48,519 nt of DNA from Proteus mirabilis ATCC 29906. Its GTDB lineage: Bacteria > Pseudomonadota > Gammaproteobacteria > Enterobacterales > Enterobacteriaceae. The stretch lies in assembly GCF_000160755.1 (NCBI RefSeq), contig NZ_GG668577.1, positions 273,164-321,682 of the forward strand, read 5' to 3'. The notes below the pieces were generated by a model. That model worked only from the letters and a program-made list of their open reading frames with translations. It had not been told where the DNA came from and ran no database searches. Position 1 is the stretch's first letter, and every line of letters starts with the position of its first letter. The position numbers and the translations under genes are program-made. This document shows positions 20,174 through 29,416 of the stretch, one piece after another.

Positions 20174-21818
20174 AAAGAACGATACTGCTTTAACACAAGC
20201 AAAAATTAATAAACTGAAAAGCTGGTCTCCAGTTTGGATAATACCTCTTGTTACGTTATTGATAGGAGCTTGGATACTTTATTATCATTTCAGTCATCAA
20301 GGTCCTGAAGTCACATTAATAACCTATAATGCTGATGGTATTGAAGCAGGTAAAACTAAAATAAAGAGCCGTAGTGTTGATATTGGCCTAGTCGAAAGTG
20401 TGACATTAGATAGTAATTTTAGTCGAGTGATCATCAAAGCTCGTCTCGATAATGAAATGAAAGAGCTACTGCGTGCTGATACCGCTTTTTGGGTGGTTAA
20501 ACCACAAGTGGGAAAAGAAGGTGTCACTGGTTTAGGTACTCTACTTTCAGGTGCTTATATTGAGCTACAACCCGGTTTAACAGGCAAAGAGCAGGATGAA
20601 TTTAATTTATTGGACTCTCCGCCACTGGCCTCTCCGGATGCAAAGGGGATACGCATTAATTTAGTCAGTGAAAGAGCAGGCCAGCTTAATGCAGGTGATC
20701 CGGTATTATTTAGGGGTTATCAAGTCGGCTCGGTTGAGACGAGTGAATTTAATATTGAAAGCCGAGATATGCACTACCAGCTTTTTATCAAAGCACCTTA
20801 TGACAAAATGGTCACGTCGAATGTTCGTTTCTGGAAAGATTCAGGCATTGCATTTGATATGTCATCATCAGGGGTTCGTGTTGAAATGGCTTCGCTTTCC
20901 ACACTGTTTAGCGGTGGGGTGAGTTTTGATGTGCCTACGGGGTGGTTACCTGGTGAAGCTATAGCCCCTAAAACAGAATTTAAACTTTATGATAACGAAA
21001 AGAGTATTCAAAATTCGTTATATACCGATTACCGTAGCTATATTATGTTTTTCTCTGATTCTATAAGAGGATTACAAGCCGGAGCGCCAGTTGAGTTCCG
21101 TGGTATTAGAATGGGTACGGTTGTTCAAGTACCTTATTACACCCAAGAAATGCAACAATCGTTAGATAAAGATTTCCGTATTCCTGTGCTTATCCATGTT
21201 GAGCCGGAACGTTTTGCGAATGATGTAGGTGAAAGTTTTGATTTTGTAAAAGAGCTTTCTTCTGCTGCTAAAAATGGATTAAGAGCATCGTTAAAATCAG
21301 GCAATCTATTGACAGGTGCGCTGTATATTGATCTGGACTTTTATCAAGATGTTGAACCTTGGAAAGGGCCACAAACTGTTGCAGGATTACCACAAATACC
21401 CACAGTCAGTTCTGGTTTAACGCAAATTCAGCAAAAAGTGATGACTTCATTGGATAAGATCAACAATCTTCCTGTTGAGCCAATGTTGAAAGAGATGACC
21501 GCGACATTAACCGAAAGTCAAAAAGCGGTTGCTGAAGCGAAGGAAACCCTGAAATCATTAAATGCTATGATTGGTAGTGATGACTTCCAAAAACTGCCTA
21601 ATGATATTCAACAGTCATTAAAAGAGATCAATCGCAGTATGCAAGGTTTCCAACCTGGCTCACCGGCATACAGTAAAATGGTTGATAATATGCAACGCTT
21701 AGATCAAGTGCTAAGAGAGATGCAACCGCTATTGAAGACCTTAAACAATAAGAGCAACGCATTAATTTTTGAAGCACAACAAGGTAAAGATCCTGAACCA
21801 AAGAGGGCTGAAAAATAA
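20166..21818 (+). CDS. pqiB: PqiB, MCE-domain intermembrane transport protein
   Basis: Periplasm-spanning protein anchored by one N-terminal membrane helix (WIIPLVTLLIGAWILYYH, about residues 20-37). Three MCE domains follow (near 45-140, 160-250 and 285-390, each with a GxxVxFRG-like entry such as GDPVLFRGYQVG and GAPVEFRGIRMG). A C-terminal alpha-helical coiled coil (about 430-530) forms the needle in known PqiB. It starts at a GTG inside the end of pqiA, with AAGG just upstream, so it is translationally coupled. The product length of 550 is normal. Confidence 0.96.
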   Translation: MTEKNDTALTQAKINKLKSWSPVWIIPLVTLLIGAWILYYHFSHQGPEVTLITYNADGIEAGKTKIKSRSVDIGLVESVTLDSNFSRVIIKARLDNEMKELLRADTAFWVVKPQVGKEGVTGLGTLLSGAYIELQPGLTGKEQDEFNLLDSPPLASPDAKGIRINLVSERAGQLNAGDPVLFRGYQVGSVETSEFNIESRDMHYQLFIKAPYDKMVTSNVRFWKDSGIAFDMSSSGVRVEMASLSTLFSGGVSFDVPTGWLPGEAIAPKTEFKLYDNEKSIQNSLYTDYRSYIMFFSDSIRGLQAGAPVEFRGIRMGTVVQVPYYTQEMQQSLDKDFRIPVLIHVEPERFANDVGESFDFVKELSSAAKNGLRASLKSGNLLTGALYIDLDFYQDVEPWKGPQTVAGLPQIPTVSSGLTQIQQKVMTSLDKINNLPVEPMLKEMTATLTESQKAVAEAKETLKSLNAMIGSDDFQKLPNDIQQSLKEINRSMQGFQPGSPAYSKMVDNMQRLDQVLREMQPLLKTLNNKSNALIFEAQQGKDPEPKRAEK

Positions 21819-22390
21819 TGAAATATATTATTGGGATCGCGGTATTGATGCTGACGGCTTGTTCAAGTGTGCCTGATAAAGCTTATTATCAATTACCTGA
21901 TGTTTATCAAGGTGCAAATAATAAGGTTGTTACAACTACTGAGAGCGCAAAGCAAGATCAGATTTGGGTTCAGCCTATCCGTTTATCTGATATGTTAGTT
22001 AACACGGGCATTGTCTATCAAACCAGTGATATCAATTATACCGTTGCTAACCAACATTTGTGGATAAACCCGCTTGATCAACAGCTACAGCAAAATCTGG
22101 TTGTGGGATTAGCAAAAGAATTCCCTAATCGAGTGGTCTCGACACAACCTATTGAAGATAAACTTGCTAAATTGACTGTCAATGTTAATTATTTTCAAGG
22201 TCGATATGACGGCAAAGTGATTATTGCTGGTGATTGGATCTACACTCAAGGCAATAAAGTGATTAGTCAGCCTTTTTCTGTCGCGTTAACACAAACGGAA
22301 GATGGCTATCCGGCTCTGGTACGTACGCTAGGGGAAGGATGGCAGAATGTCGTCGCTGAGATCGCAAAAACAATTAAATCACAATATTAA
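21818..22390 (+). CDS. pqiC: PqiC, outer-membrane lipoprotein of the Pqi system
   Basis: A 190-residue lipoprotein with signal peptide MKYIIGIAVLMLTAC and lipobox LTAC (Cys15). The residues after Cys are SS rather than Asp, so outer-membrane sorting is expected. The body belongs to the ABC-type transport auxiliary lipoprotein family: YYQLP near the N-terminus, IWVQPIRLSDMLVNTGIVYQTS, and W at QHLW. In E. coli PqiC rings the tip of the PqiB needle at the outer membrane. The start overlaps the pqiB stop by one base (TAATG). Confidence 0.94.
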   Translation: MKYIIGIAVLMLTACSSVPDKAYYQLPDVYQGANNKVVTTTESAKQDQIWVQPIRLSDMLVNTGIVYQTSDINYTVANQHLWINPLDQQLQQNLVVGLAKEFPNRVVSTQPIEDKLAKLTVNVNYFQGRYDGKVIIAGDWIYTQGNKVISQPFSVALTQTEDGYPALVRTLGEGWQNVVAEIAKTIKSQY

Positions 22391-22416
22391 TTGTTTTATA
22401 CAGTAATATAGGAATA

Positions 22417-22452
22417 ACCAATGCCTGACTAAAATCAGGTGTTGGTTTTTTA
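22417..22452 (+). terminator. Intrinsic terminator of pqiABC
   Basis: The stem CCAA-N2-CCTGA / TCAGG-N2-TTGG is followed by six Ts, 27 bases past pqiC. Confidence 0.8.
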
Positions 22453-22477
22453 TTCGAGATAACGAGAGAAAAATCTC

Positions 22478-22882
22478 ATGCTGGAATTGATAAAAAAGAA
22501 ATACCCTACAGCGATTTGTTGGTCTTTCGGGGATAATCCGCAGCTTGCTGATGAACTTGCACAACTTGTCGTTGAAAGAAAAAAAACAGCAACATGTAGC
22601 TCATTAAGTGGTTTTTTTAGTGATCCAGTCACGCCAACAATTGGTGGTTACAATATTATTTTAAATAGTCATGGGGTTCCTATTTGTGTTATCAGAACAC
22701 GCTCTTTAACATTGGTACGTTTTTCTGAAGTCACAGAACAGTTAGCGCGTAAAGAAGGTGAGGGTGATCTAAGCTTGTCATATTGGCAACAAGGACATAA
22801 AGAATTCTTTATGCGAGAAGGCACCTACTCTCCAGATATGGAATTAATATTTGAAGAATTTGAGTTAATAGAGGTTTTTTAG
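22478..22882 (+). CDS. ASCH-domain protein
   Basis: A 134-residue cytoplasmic protein with an ASCH fold, a beta-barrel related to PUA RNA-binding domains. Family features seen are the N-terminal CWSFGDNPQLADELAQLV, then KKTATCSS, then GVPICVIRTRSLTLVRFSEV, and the C-terminal EGEGDLSLSYWQQGHKEFF. Related proteins include RNA-binding or N4-acetylcytidine amidohydrolase enzymes, but the particular reaction here is unknown. It lies alone between the pqi terminator and a 488-base gap before rmf, and is not part of the E. coli order here. Confidence 0.85.
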   Translation: MLELIKKKYPTAICWSFGDNPQLADELAQLVVERKKTATCSSLSGFFSDPVTPTIGGYNIILNSHGVPICVIRTRSLTLVRFSEVTEQLARKEGEGDLSLSYWQQGHKEFFMREGTYSPDMELIFEEFELIEVF

Positions 22883-23370
22883 TTAACAGGCTTCATATTT
22901 GTCGATAACTTAAGTTATATCATTAATGTTGCTATGGTTATTTGGCATAAATTTTATTTTTACTACTGTGAATAGTAGAAAATAGGCAATTCTAATAGGA
23001 TTGTTATATTGACATAAATTGAAAAAAATCGATTATTTATTTTCAAGCGATTGTTTTTATTATTTAGGTCAGAAATCGGATCTTTAATATTATTTTTTTA
23101 TAAAAATAAATAAAAATCAGCTTGTTATGATTTGCTTTATGTCTTTTATTAATAAATACAAATAGATATAAATTATTTAATTATATTAAATATAATTAAT
23201 TGTAATCTAAGGTGATTTAAATAGGATCCAGCTTAGTATCACAAATATGACAATTATATTAATTTCTTTACTTGCTTAAATCCTCAATAAAGCGTATCAA
23301 TTTATAGTGGTTGTATGAAAAACAATCATTATCTTTCCGCTTAAACTTAGAACGTGAGGGTTGTCTAAAT
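22883..23370. other. Long AT-rich intergenic region upstream of rmf
   Basis: About 490 bases of very AT-rich DNA, with runs such as AATTATATTAAATATAATTAATT near 23180. It must contain the rmf promoter, which in E. coli is induced by ppGpp and in stationary phase. I could not assign -35/-10 elements with confidence because the composition gives many matches. No open frame of note starts here apart from the upstream extension of the rmf frame, which is rejected. Confidence 0.5.
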
Positions 23371-23541
23371 ATGAAAAGACAGAAACGAGATCGTTTAGCT
23401 AGAGCATTATCGAAAGGTTACCAAGCCGGTATGCAAGGTCGTTCAAAAGAGCAGTGTCCCTATTTTGCCATTGATGCACGTTCACATTGGCTAGGAGGTT
23501 GGCGACAGGCCATGGAAGATCGCCCTGGGCTTGCAAAATAA
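23371..23541 (+). CDS. rmf: Ribosome modulation factor
   Basis: Small basic protein that dimerises 70S ribosomes into inactive 100S particles in stationary phase. The 56 residues start MKRQKRDRLARALSKGYQAG and contain the family blocks GRSKEQCPY and RSHWLGGWRQAMEDR; E. coli Rmf is 55 residues. The ATG at 23371 has GAGGG 9-10 bases upstream. The frame stays open 20 codons further upstream, but that part does not resemble the family. Confidence 0.97.
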   Translation: MKRQKRDRLARALSKGYQAGMQGRSKEQCPYFAIDARSHWLGGWRQAMEDRPGLAK

Positions 23542-23628
23542 ATAACCCGTCGACGTGATACTGCGGACACCTGTGTTATCGCAAATATTATCACCAAGAT
23601 TTAATTGATAATCAAAAGAGGGTTATTT

Positions 23629-23679
23629 ATGCATATTCCTATGAATAACTTGAACATAGGACAATTTGAATATAAATAA
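23629..23679 (+). CDS. Possible 16-residue small protein downstream of rmf
   Basis: ATG begins 16 codons reading MHIPMNNLNIGQFEYK before TAA. AGAGGG lies 6 bases upstream, as good a ribosome site as that of rmf itself. A terminator 19 bases past the stop suggests that the frame lies on the rmf transcript. I do not recognise it, and such short frames occur by chance. Conservation in related genomes would decide. Confidence 0.3.
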   Translation: MHIPMNNLNIGQFEYK

Positions 23680-23697
23680 CAACTGTGAATTGGAAAT

Positions 23698-23725
23698 AAA
23701 AAGGTCTACCGCGGTAGGCCTTTTT
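23698..23725 (+). terminator. Intrinsic terminator of the rmf unit
   Basis: AAAAAGG-N-CTACC / GGTAG-N-CCTTTTT forms a strong stem with a 2-base centre and a T-run, about 155 bases past rmf. It can act in both directions. Confidence 0.8.
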
Positions 23726-23798
23726 ATGTTGTAAAGTACGGTAGGGCGAAAACTTGCCAAGTACTCTTATCTGAGATACCACCATACCACCATAAAAG

Positions 23799-23832
23799 AA
23801 AAAGCCTAATCTCATCGAAGAGAATAGGCTCT
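23799..23832 (-). terminator. Intrinsic terminator of fabA
   Basis: On the minus strand AGCCTA-TTCTC and GAGAT-TAGGCT form a stem around a short loop, followed by a T-run. It lies 25 bases past the fabA stop. Confidence 0.75.
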
Positions 23833-23856
23833 TATCTATCTATGTGTAATATTGAC

Positions 23857-24375
23857 TTAGAATGCTGAGGTATCTTTAAATAAGCCGACTTTTAAATCTT
23901 TGGCTTCATAAATCAGTTTACCATCAACATAAACTTCACCGTCAGCGATACCCATAATAAGCTTGCGATTGATAACACGTTTGAAATCAATTTTATAGGT
24001 GACTTTTTTGGCTGTTGGTAGAATTTGCCCAGTGAATTTCACTTCACCCACACCCAAAGCTCGGCCTTTACCTTCACCGCCTAACCAACCTAGGTAGAAA
24101 CCTACCAGTTGCCACATTGCATCAAGCCCTAAACAACCCGGCATAACAGGATCATTGACAAAGTGGCAATCAAAAAACCATAAGTCTGGCTTGATATCGA
24201 ATTCTGCTTCGATAAAGCCTTTATTATGGGAGCCGCCATCTTCAGTCATTTTAATGATGCGATCCATCATTAGCATATTACCTGAAGGCAGTGGTGGGCC
24301 ATCTTGGCCAAATAATTCACCACGGCCTGAAGCAATGAGGTCTTCTTTAGAATAAGATTCGCGTTTATCAACCAT
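23857..24375 (-). CDS. fabA: 3-hydroxydecanoyl-ACP dehydratase/isomerase
   Basis: Introduces the double bond of unsaturated fatty acids by dehydrating 3-hydroxydecanoyl-ACP and isomerising the trans-2 product to cis-3. The 172 residues equal the E. coli length. The catalytic His is His71 (WFFDCHF) and the catalytic Asp is Asp85 in [15 protein letters not shown]; both are present. A FabR palindrome lies 39-56 bases upstream of the start codon. It lies downstream of lonH on the same strand (84-base gap) but has its own regulatory site. Confidence 0.98.
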   Translation of the reverse strand: MVDKRESYSKEDLIASGRGELFGQDGPPLPSGNMLMMDRIIKMTEDGGSHNKGFIEAEFDIKPDLWFFDCHFVNDPVMPGCLGLDAMWQLVGFYLGWLGGEGKGRALGVGEVKFTGQILPTAKKVTYKIDFKRVINRKLIMGIADGEVYVDGKLIYEAKDLKVGLFKDTSAF

Positions 24376-24413
24376 TGTTTATATAGCCTTTATCAAGTGT
24401 AAGATAACAGAAT

Positions 24414-24431
24414 AGCTTACACTTGTACGCT
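24414..24431 (-). promoter_or_regulatory. FabR operator of fabA
   Basis: On the minus strand AGCGTACAAGTGTAAGCT agrees with the FabR palindrome AGCGTACANNTGTACGCT at all defined positions but one. FabR represses fabA and fabB in response to the unsaturated/saturated acyl balance. Confidence 0.8.
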
Positions 24432-24458
24432 GAACAACTCCGATCACTTGAAACAGAA

Positions 24459-26201
24459 TTATCTGAATAAGCGTAGGAACCAAGGTAACTTAGGCCTATC
24501 CTGATTATTCGCTTGTGTTATTCGATCATGAATAACAGCTAACAAGTGTTCATTTGATTGTGGATTTTCACATTGTTCTTCGTAATAAGGCTGATGTGTT
24601 AGCAAAGTAATAGCTTCTGCAACATGGACAACCGGCCAAATATGGAACTTATTTTCTTTGACGGCTTGTATCACGCTCTCGTTTAAAACCAGATGTCGCA
24701 CATTTGCCAGCGGTATAATAACCCCTTGTGATCCTGTTAATCCTCTTTGCTGACAGATATCAAAAAAGCCTTCAATTTTTTGATTAACACCACCAATAGG
24801 TTGTACCTGACCAAATTGATCTACGGCACCGGTTACGGCGATTTGTTGATCAATTGGGTGTTGTGACAATGTACTGATTAGCGCACATAATTCTGCTAGT
24901 GAGGCACTATCACCATCTACTTCACCGTAAGATTGTTCAAAAACGACGGAAGCACTAAAAGGTTGTGGCTGATCTAATCGTAATTCAGAATTTAAGTAGG
25001 CTTGCATAATCATCATGCCTTTTGCATGGATATTGCCACCTAATTCTGCTTTTCGTTCAATATCGACCAGTTCGCCATCACCAATATGAGCCACACAGGT
25101 AATACGAGTTGGCTCGCCAATTAGATCGGGATAACCGGGATAATCTAAGACAGAAAGACCGTTTATTTGGCCTACCATTTCACCTTCAGTGTGAATAGTG
25201 ACTTGGCCTTGTAATATTTCATCACGGCTTCGTTCTAATAAGTAGCTATGTCGCCATAAACGATTTTCTTGCGCTTTTTTAAGCGCCTCAGCACCAAGAT
25301 AAGCGTCATGATTAAAACGCATGGCATAACGCAATTGGCGTAATAGGAATTCAAGATCGAGAGATAAGATAAGCTGATCTTCATGCTCTCTTGCGCCCTG
25401 AGTCAGTAATACTTGCCAAGCATCAGCAGATAATGAAGGAAGACGATATTTTTGGCAAAGTCCATTAACAAAACCACACCATTGGCTCAGGGCGGTTTCA
25501 TCTTCTAAATACATATCGTATTCATATTCGCCATATAGCGCCGTACTGCTGATATTAGGCTCCATAAACTCAAGCTCTTCTAAGCTTAGGCGATCGCCCA
25601 CTAAAATAACACGTAAGTGAAGGGGCATGGCTTCAATAGGCAAAGGAAGGGCTTGATGGTCATTCCACACTAACCATTCAAAGCGTTGCTCTTCAACCAT
25701 CTTTTTCAGTCGGAACCACATTAAGGGTTGTGCTAAGAGCGTTTTAATGGATAAGACTAAAATACCACCATTAACTTTATGCAGCAGTCCTGGGTTAACG
25801 AGGAGCTTATCTTTATGATAATAAAATGAACCAAAAAGTTGTTCAGGCTCTATCCATTGGCAACAAGCAATAGATTCTGATGATGAAAATGAACCTTCTA
25901 CATTATCTTGCCAATAAATTTGATTAGACTCAGCTTGATAGGCACCTACAACAGGATAATTTTTTATCTCTGCTTGTTGTAATGTATCAGCGAGTGTTTC
26001 GAAATAAGCAGTAGAATCTTCTGCTTTTAACAGCATAAATTGGCCTGCTTCTGCATTATTTAGCCACTGTAAGCTTTCATATAAGCGAGGTTGAACCTCA
26101 CGAAGTGAAGATGCAGGCAATTGCGATGCTGTTTGAAAGAAAGTCTGGTAGGAGGCGTAATCTGGGCGTAACGCCTGCCATTCTAATTCGTTGTTTTTCA
26201 A
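24459..26201 (-). CDS. ycbZ: Lon-related protease LonH (YcbZ)
   Basis: A 580-residue protein with a C-terminal Lon-type S16 protease domain. The Ser of the dyad is in DGDSASLAEL and the Lys in GGVNQKIEGFF. Other family blocks are AELGGNIHAKGMMIMQAYL, IAVTGAVDQFGQVQPIGG and GVIIPLANVRHL. The N-terminal half resembles the degenerate AAA-like part of E. coli YcbZ and shows no clear Walker A. I choose the TTG at 26201 as start: the first eight residues then align without a gap to E. coli YcbZ, with Trp at position 8. Another TTG at 26276 would add 25 unrelated residues. Substrates are unknown. It precedes fabA, as in E. coli. Confidence 0.9.
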   Translation of the reverse strand: MKNNELEWQALRPDYASYQTFFQTASQLPASSLREVQPRLYESLQWLNNAEAGQFMLLKAEDSTAYFETLADTLQQAEIKNYPVVGAYQAESNQIYWQDNVEGSFSSSESIACCQWIEPEQLFGSFYYHKDKLLVNPGLLHKVNGGILVLSIKTLLAQPLMWFRLKKMVEEQRFEWLVWNDHQALPLPIEAMPLHLRVILVGDRLSLEELEFMEPNISSTALYGEYEYDMYLEDETALSQWCGFVNGLCQKYRLPSLSADAWQVLLTQGAREHEDQLILSLDLEFLLRQLRYAMRFNHDAYLGAEALKKAQENRLWRHSYLLERSRDEILQGQVTIHTEGEMVGQINGLSVLDYPGYPDLIGEPTRITCVAHIGDGELVDIERKAELGGNIHAKGMMIMQAYLNSELRLDQPQPFSASVVFEQSYGEVDGDSASLAELCALISTLSQHPIDQQIAVTGAVDQFGQVQPIGGVNQKIEGFFDICQQRGLTGSQGVIIPLANVRHLVLNESVIQAVKENKFHIWPVVHVAEAITLLTHQPYYEEQCENPQSNEHLLAVIHDRITQANNQDRPKLPWFLRLFR

Positions 26202-26565
26202 GGTTACCGTTTTTATTATTGAGTAGTGAACATGGAAGTTAACATAAAGCGTTAATAGCTGGTATCTATCCTGCAATAAGACAGCTATTGACAGTTATAT
26301 TATGTCTATACTTTTGGCCGGGAATATACGTTGCCATTACTTTTGCTATAACCTATTAAATTGAATGTATTGTTTTATTATAGCGACGCACGATTCTATC
26401 ACAACGTGGTTAGAAAACTATCCCTTCTGACATTTGTCGGTGGGAGGTAACAAAAGCTACTTATCTTTTTTGGTGATAATTTAAGCAAAAATATTCGGTT
26501 TAAGGCAGTTTTTTGGCAAAATTGTTGATATGCTAGTATATAGTTACGTTGTCACGGTGATTTGT
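26202..26565. other. Divergent intergenic region between lonH and matP
   Basis: About 360 bases (290 if lonH starts at 26276). It should contain promoters for both genes. A TTGACA at 26288-26293 has no -10 at a normal distance, so no promoter is assigned. No coding sequence is apparent. Confidence 0.4.
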
Positions 26566-27033
26566 ATGAAATATCAACAGTTAGAAAATCTAGAATGTGG
26601 CTGGAAGTGGGCTTATTTAGTAAAAAAACATCGCGAAGGTGAATTAATCACCCGTTATGTCGAAAAGAGCGCCGCCGATGAAGTGGTTGAGCAACTATTA
26701 CGCCTTGAATCTCAACCATTAAAAGTCCTTGAATGGATCAATTTACATATGAACCCTGAGTTATCGAATAGAATGAAGCAAACTATTCGTGCTCGAAGAA
26801 AGCGTTATTTTAATGCTGAACATCAGCATACGCGTAAAAAATCTATCGATTTAACTTTTAAAGTTTGGCAACGCCTATCAGCACTATCTCAGCGCCGAGG
26901 TTTGACATTATCAGAAACGATTGTCCAGCTTATCGAAGATGCGGAGCGAAAAGAGCAATATGCACTAAAAGTACATAACCTAAAAGATGGCCTAATTGAG
27001 TTACTAGAACGAGACAAACAGAAAAAAGAGTAG
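26566..27033 (+). CDS. matP: Macrodomain Ter protein MatP
   Basis: Binds matS sites and organises the terminus macrodomain, linking it to the division ring through ZapB. The 155 residues begin [31 protein letters not shown] and carry [11 protein letters not shown](Y)[15 protein letters not shown], the conserved four-helix-bundle to ribbon-helix-helix transition. The C-terminus is a coiled coil ([15 protein letters not shown]). The ATG at 26566 is chosen by homology over an upstream ATG at 26530. The presence of matP in this gene order fits a terminus-proximal location. Confidence 0.96.
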   Translation: MKYQQLENLECGWKWAYLVKKHREGELITRYVEKSAADEVVEQLLRLESQPLKVLEWINLHMNPELSNRMKQTIRARRKRYFNAEHQHTRKKSIDLTFKVWQRLSALSQRRGLTLSETIVQLIEDAERKEQYALKVHNLKDGLIELLERDKQKKE

Positions 27034-27133
27034 AATGACGATAGTGTTGTTTATTATCGAGAGATCATCAGTATAGCGTTAACTTAAGAGGTATAGAGAA
27101 TATCTCTGCTAATCATTTAAAGTCATCATCAAA

Positions 27134-27164
27134 AGAAAAACCCTGCCGAAGCAGGGTTTTTTTA
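27134..27164. terminator. Bidirectional terminator between matP and ompA
   Basis: The stem AAAACCCTGC / GCAGGGTTTT with a CGAA loop is flanked by an A-run and a T-run, so it can end both convergent transcripts. Confidence 0.9.
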
Positions 27165-27198
27165 GAATTCATTACAGTAGATGTCTCTACTATTTGAA

Positions 27199-28287
27199 TT
27201 ATTGACCAGGTTGAACAACAACTTCAGTTGTACCTTGGATTTCGATTTCTACACGACGGTCTGGCGCTAAGCAATCGATCAGAGCTGCACGAGCTTTGAC
27301 GTTGTCACAAGTGTTGCCAGTTACTGGGTTTTCTTTACCACGACCTTCTGCAGAGATGCTGTTTGCAGGAATACCTTTAGATACCAGGTAATCAACTACA
27401 GATTGAGCACGTTTTTCTGACAGAGGCAGGTTGTAGTTTTGAGAACCGATACGGTCAGTGTAACCGATAACTACGACACGACCTTGAGTTGGGTCGATGT
27501 TAGCTAATTCATTGTACAGACCATTCAGTGCTTCTTGACCTTCAGCTTTCAGAGAAGATTTGTTGTAGTTGAACAGAACGTCTGAACGCAGAGTAAAGGT
27601 TTTGTTCTCAACAACTGGAGCTGGAGCAACTACTGGAGCTGGCTCAACAACTGGAGCTGGAGTTTCTTGGTTGAAACGGTAAGCAACACCAACACTCAGC
27701 ATACCATTGTCTGGACGAGCGTTCAGAGTACCTTTATCACCGATGTTGTTGATCCACTGATACTCAAGACGAGTAGCAATGTTAGGAGTGATCGCGTATT
27801 CAGTACCTAATGCGAATACTGGAGAAACGCCAGTATCATTTTCAGAGAAACGTTTTTGAGTTCCTGCTGAAGTTGCATTAATAGTTGCAGTTGAATCTGC
27901 ACGCCATACCATACCACCTAAACGTGTATAAACGTCTAAGTCATCCATTACTGGATAGCTTAATTTAGTGGTTAATTGGATACCTTGAGCTTTGAATGCA
28001 CCGTTGTTGTATGAACCTTTATAAGCCATACGACCTAACCAGTCATAACCCAGTTCAAAACCTAAGTATTGGTTGTACTGATAACCAGCAAATGCACCAG
28101 CACCAATTTGGTCTTTGTGTGTGCTACCGTTACCGATATTCACGCCGTCCCAATTGTTACCAGTACTTTGATACTGAGACCAACCTAATTTACCACCGGT
28201 ATACCAAGTATTGTCTTTTGGAGCTGCTTGCGCTGCAGTTGCGAAAGCTGCCACTGCCACTGCTAATGCGATAGCTGTCTTTTTCAT
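27199..28287 (-). CDS. ompA: Outer-membrane protein A
   Basis: Abundant outer-membrane protein that ties the outer membrane to peptidoglycan. The 362-residue precursor has signal peptide [21 protein letters not shown], then mature [19 protein letters not shown]. An 8-stranded barrel (about 22-195) ends in [10 protein letters not shown] Pro-Ala-Val repeat linker ([18 protein letters not shown]) follows, and then the periplasmic OmpA-like domain with [35 protein letters not shown] and the disulfide Cys pair near [22 protein letters not shown]. The start at 28287 follows ACGAGGCG; three upstream residues in the longer frame are not family-like. Confidence 0.97.
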   Translation of the reverse strand: MKKTAIALAVAVAAFATAAQAAPKDNTWYTGGKLGWSQYQSTGNNWDGVNIGNGSTHKDQIGAGAFAGYQYNQYLGFELGYDWLGRMAYKGSYNNGAFKAQGIQLTTKLSYPVMDDLDVYTRLGGMVWRADSTATINATSAGTQKRFSENDTGVSPVFALGTEYAITPNIATRLEYQWINNIGDKGTLNARPDNGMLSVGVAYRFNQETPAPVVEPAPVVAPAPVVENKTFTLRSDVLFNYNKSSLKAEGQEALNGLYNELANIDPTQGRVVVIGYTDRIGSQNYNLPLSEKRAQSVVDYLVSKGIPANSISAEGRGKENPVTGNTCDNVKARAALIDCLAPDRRVEIEIQGTTEVVVQPGQ

Positions 28288-28635
28288 TTTACGCCTCGTT
28301 ATCATCCAAGTTAGGCATTTGGCTTTAAGCCTTATTATTTGCCCTTGGTTAAATTATTGTTAGGAATTCGATGCTTTCATCAAATGATGATCCCCAAAAA
28401 CGGGATTTAAAGCATAACCTTAACGATATAAAGTCTACAATGAACTTAAAAAGTTACAAGTATCCCTTTAAAATTCGACTTAAAATTTTAAAAAGATCGG
28501 CCGTTATTCACAATAAGAATTATTCTATATTTTTGTTAAATTTCTTGTAACCATATGATTTAAGTTACAATTGATTATGACTTATCTTAAATGATAATGT
28601 TGCGTTATGAGTATTAGGAAAACTCTTAAATTTCA
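28288..28635. other. ompA leader and control region
   Basis: About 350 bases between sulA and ompA. It carries a candidate ompA promoter and a leader of about 138 bases, close in length to the stabilising ompA leader of E. coli. A hairpin ATCCC-N7-GGGAT (28390-28406) lies near its 5' end. No coding sequence is apparent. Confidence 0.6.
28432..28459 (-). promoter_or_regulatory. Candidate ompA promoter
   Basis: On the minus strand TTGTAA (28459-28454) and TAGACT (28437-28432) are 16 bases apart. The predicted start near 28425 gives a leader of about 138 bases, comparable with the long leader known for E. coli ompA. Confidence 0.5.
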
Positions 28636-29190
28636 CTAATGGTAGTGATTTGAATGAATTTTTATCGAGTTTAAATGTCGTTTAGAGGAATTATTGTTTT
28701 CTATTTGGATATGATTACTGTTTTGTTGTCGCATGATAAAACCTAACGCTTTACCGATGCTGGCAGCATATTCTAATCTTTTCATCTCTTCTGACGATAT
28801 TTCTGGTAACCAACCCAATACTACACTGTAGTTTCCACTTAGTAGCGCTTTCTCCATTAATTCCACAGTATTAATTGAATCAACATGATTGAGTTGAATG
28901 ATTTTATTCAGGGGTAAGCCGGTTTCTTTTAACCAACTACGATTTAATTTTTGTTGTGGACTTAACCACAGTAACCAACGTGATTCATGGCTATACTGTT
29001 TTAACAGAGGTAGTAAGATGTGGTTAATCATCAAGGGATTTTGGTAAAGAAGTTCACTTACTATGCCTTGTCTATTATCGGGCATTGTTGTTGTAATTGC
29101 ATCGGAGGCCATAGAGAGAGGTAATACCTCAGTAGAGATCTCTTGGAAAAGGCCATTTTGTCTTGCCAAAGATGATGTTGAGAGTTTCAT
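28636..29190 (-). CDS. sulA: SOS cell-division inhibitor SulA
   Basis: Blocks FtsZ polymerisation after DNA damage and is removed by Lon. The 184-residue protein is somewhat longer than the E. coli 169. Family blocks are LLPLLKQYSHESRWLLWLSPQQKLNRSWL, LSGNYSVVLGWLPE, GKALGFIMR, and the C-terminal IKIHSNHYH, whose last residues match the Lon recognition tail of E. coli SulA. I use the ATG at 29190 (MKLSTSS). An almost perfect LexA box lies about 20 bases upstream. Confidence 0.95.
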   Translation of the reverse strand: MKLSTSSLARQNGLFQEISTEVLPLSMASDAITTTMPDNRQGIVSELLYQNPLMINHILLPLLKQYSHESRWLLWLSPQQKLNRSWLKETGLPLNKIIQLNHVDSINTVELMEKALLSGNYSVVLGWLPEISSEEMKRLEYAASIGKALGFIMRQQNSNHIQIENNNSSKRHLNSIKIHSNHYH

Positions 29191-29209
29191 ATTTACCTCG
29201 TTCAATATG

Positions 29210-29229
29210 TACTGTATGTATATACAGTA
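29210..29229 (-). promoter_or_regulatory. LexA box of sulA
   Basis: TACTGTATGTATATACAGTA (plus strand) differs from the ideal SOS box TACTGTATATATATACAGTA at one position. CTGT-N8-ACAG is intact. Confidence 0.95.
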
Positions 29230-29416
29230 TACCTGAGTTTCACTTAAATCAAGATCAATTTTTTGAAAGTTGCTCTCAAAATTTATGTAAATTCATATTT
29301 TTGAGCGGGTAACTATTGGCAAAAAAAGGACATTTATTTATTGTCTTAACCATCAAGAATACAGTCATATATTTGAATTTTAAGATAAAAAATATTTTTT
29401 GTGGTTTGGAGATCTG

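Larger units (their letters stand above)
23542..23856. other. rmf 3' region and fabA 3' flank
   Basis: 315 bases between rmf and the end of fabA. They hold a 16-codon frame with a good ribosome site (23629-23679), a terminator for each side, and an 8-base tandem repeat TACCACCA at 23777-23792. Confidence 0.6.

Noticed and set aside
23777-23792. Tandem TACCACCA repeat between rmf and fabA as a possible microsatellite or iteron
   Set aside because: Only two copies, no others nearby, and no plausible initiator or origin context.
24432-24458. FadR operator next to the FabR site of fabA
   Set aside because: The stretch around CGATCACTTG has only partial resemblance to the FadR consensus, so I did not call it.
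26288-26312. Promoter TTGACA...TATACT upstream of matP
   Set aside because: The two hexamers are only 13 bases apart, too close for a sigma-70 promoter.
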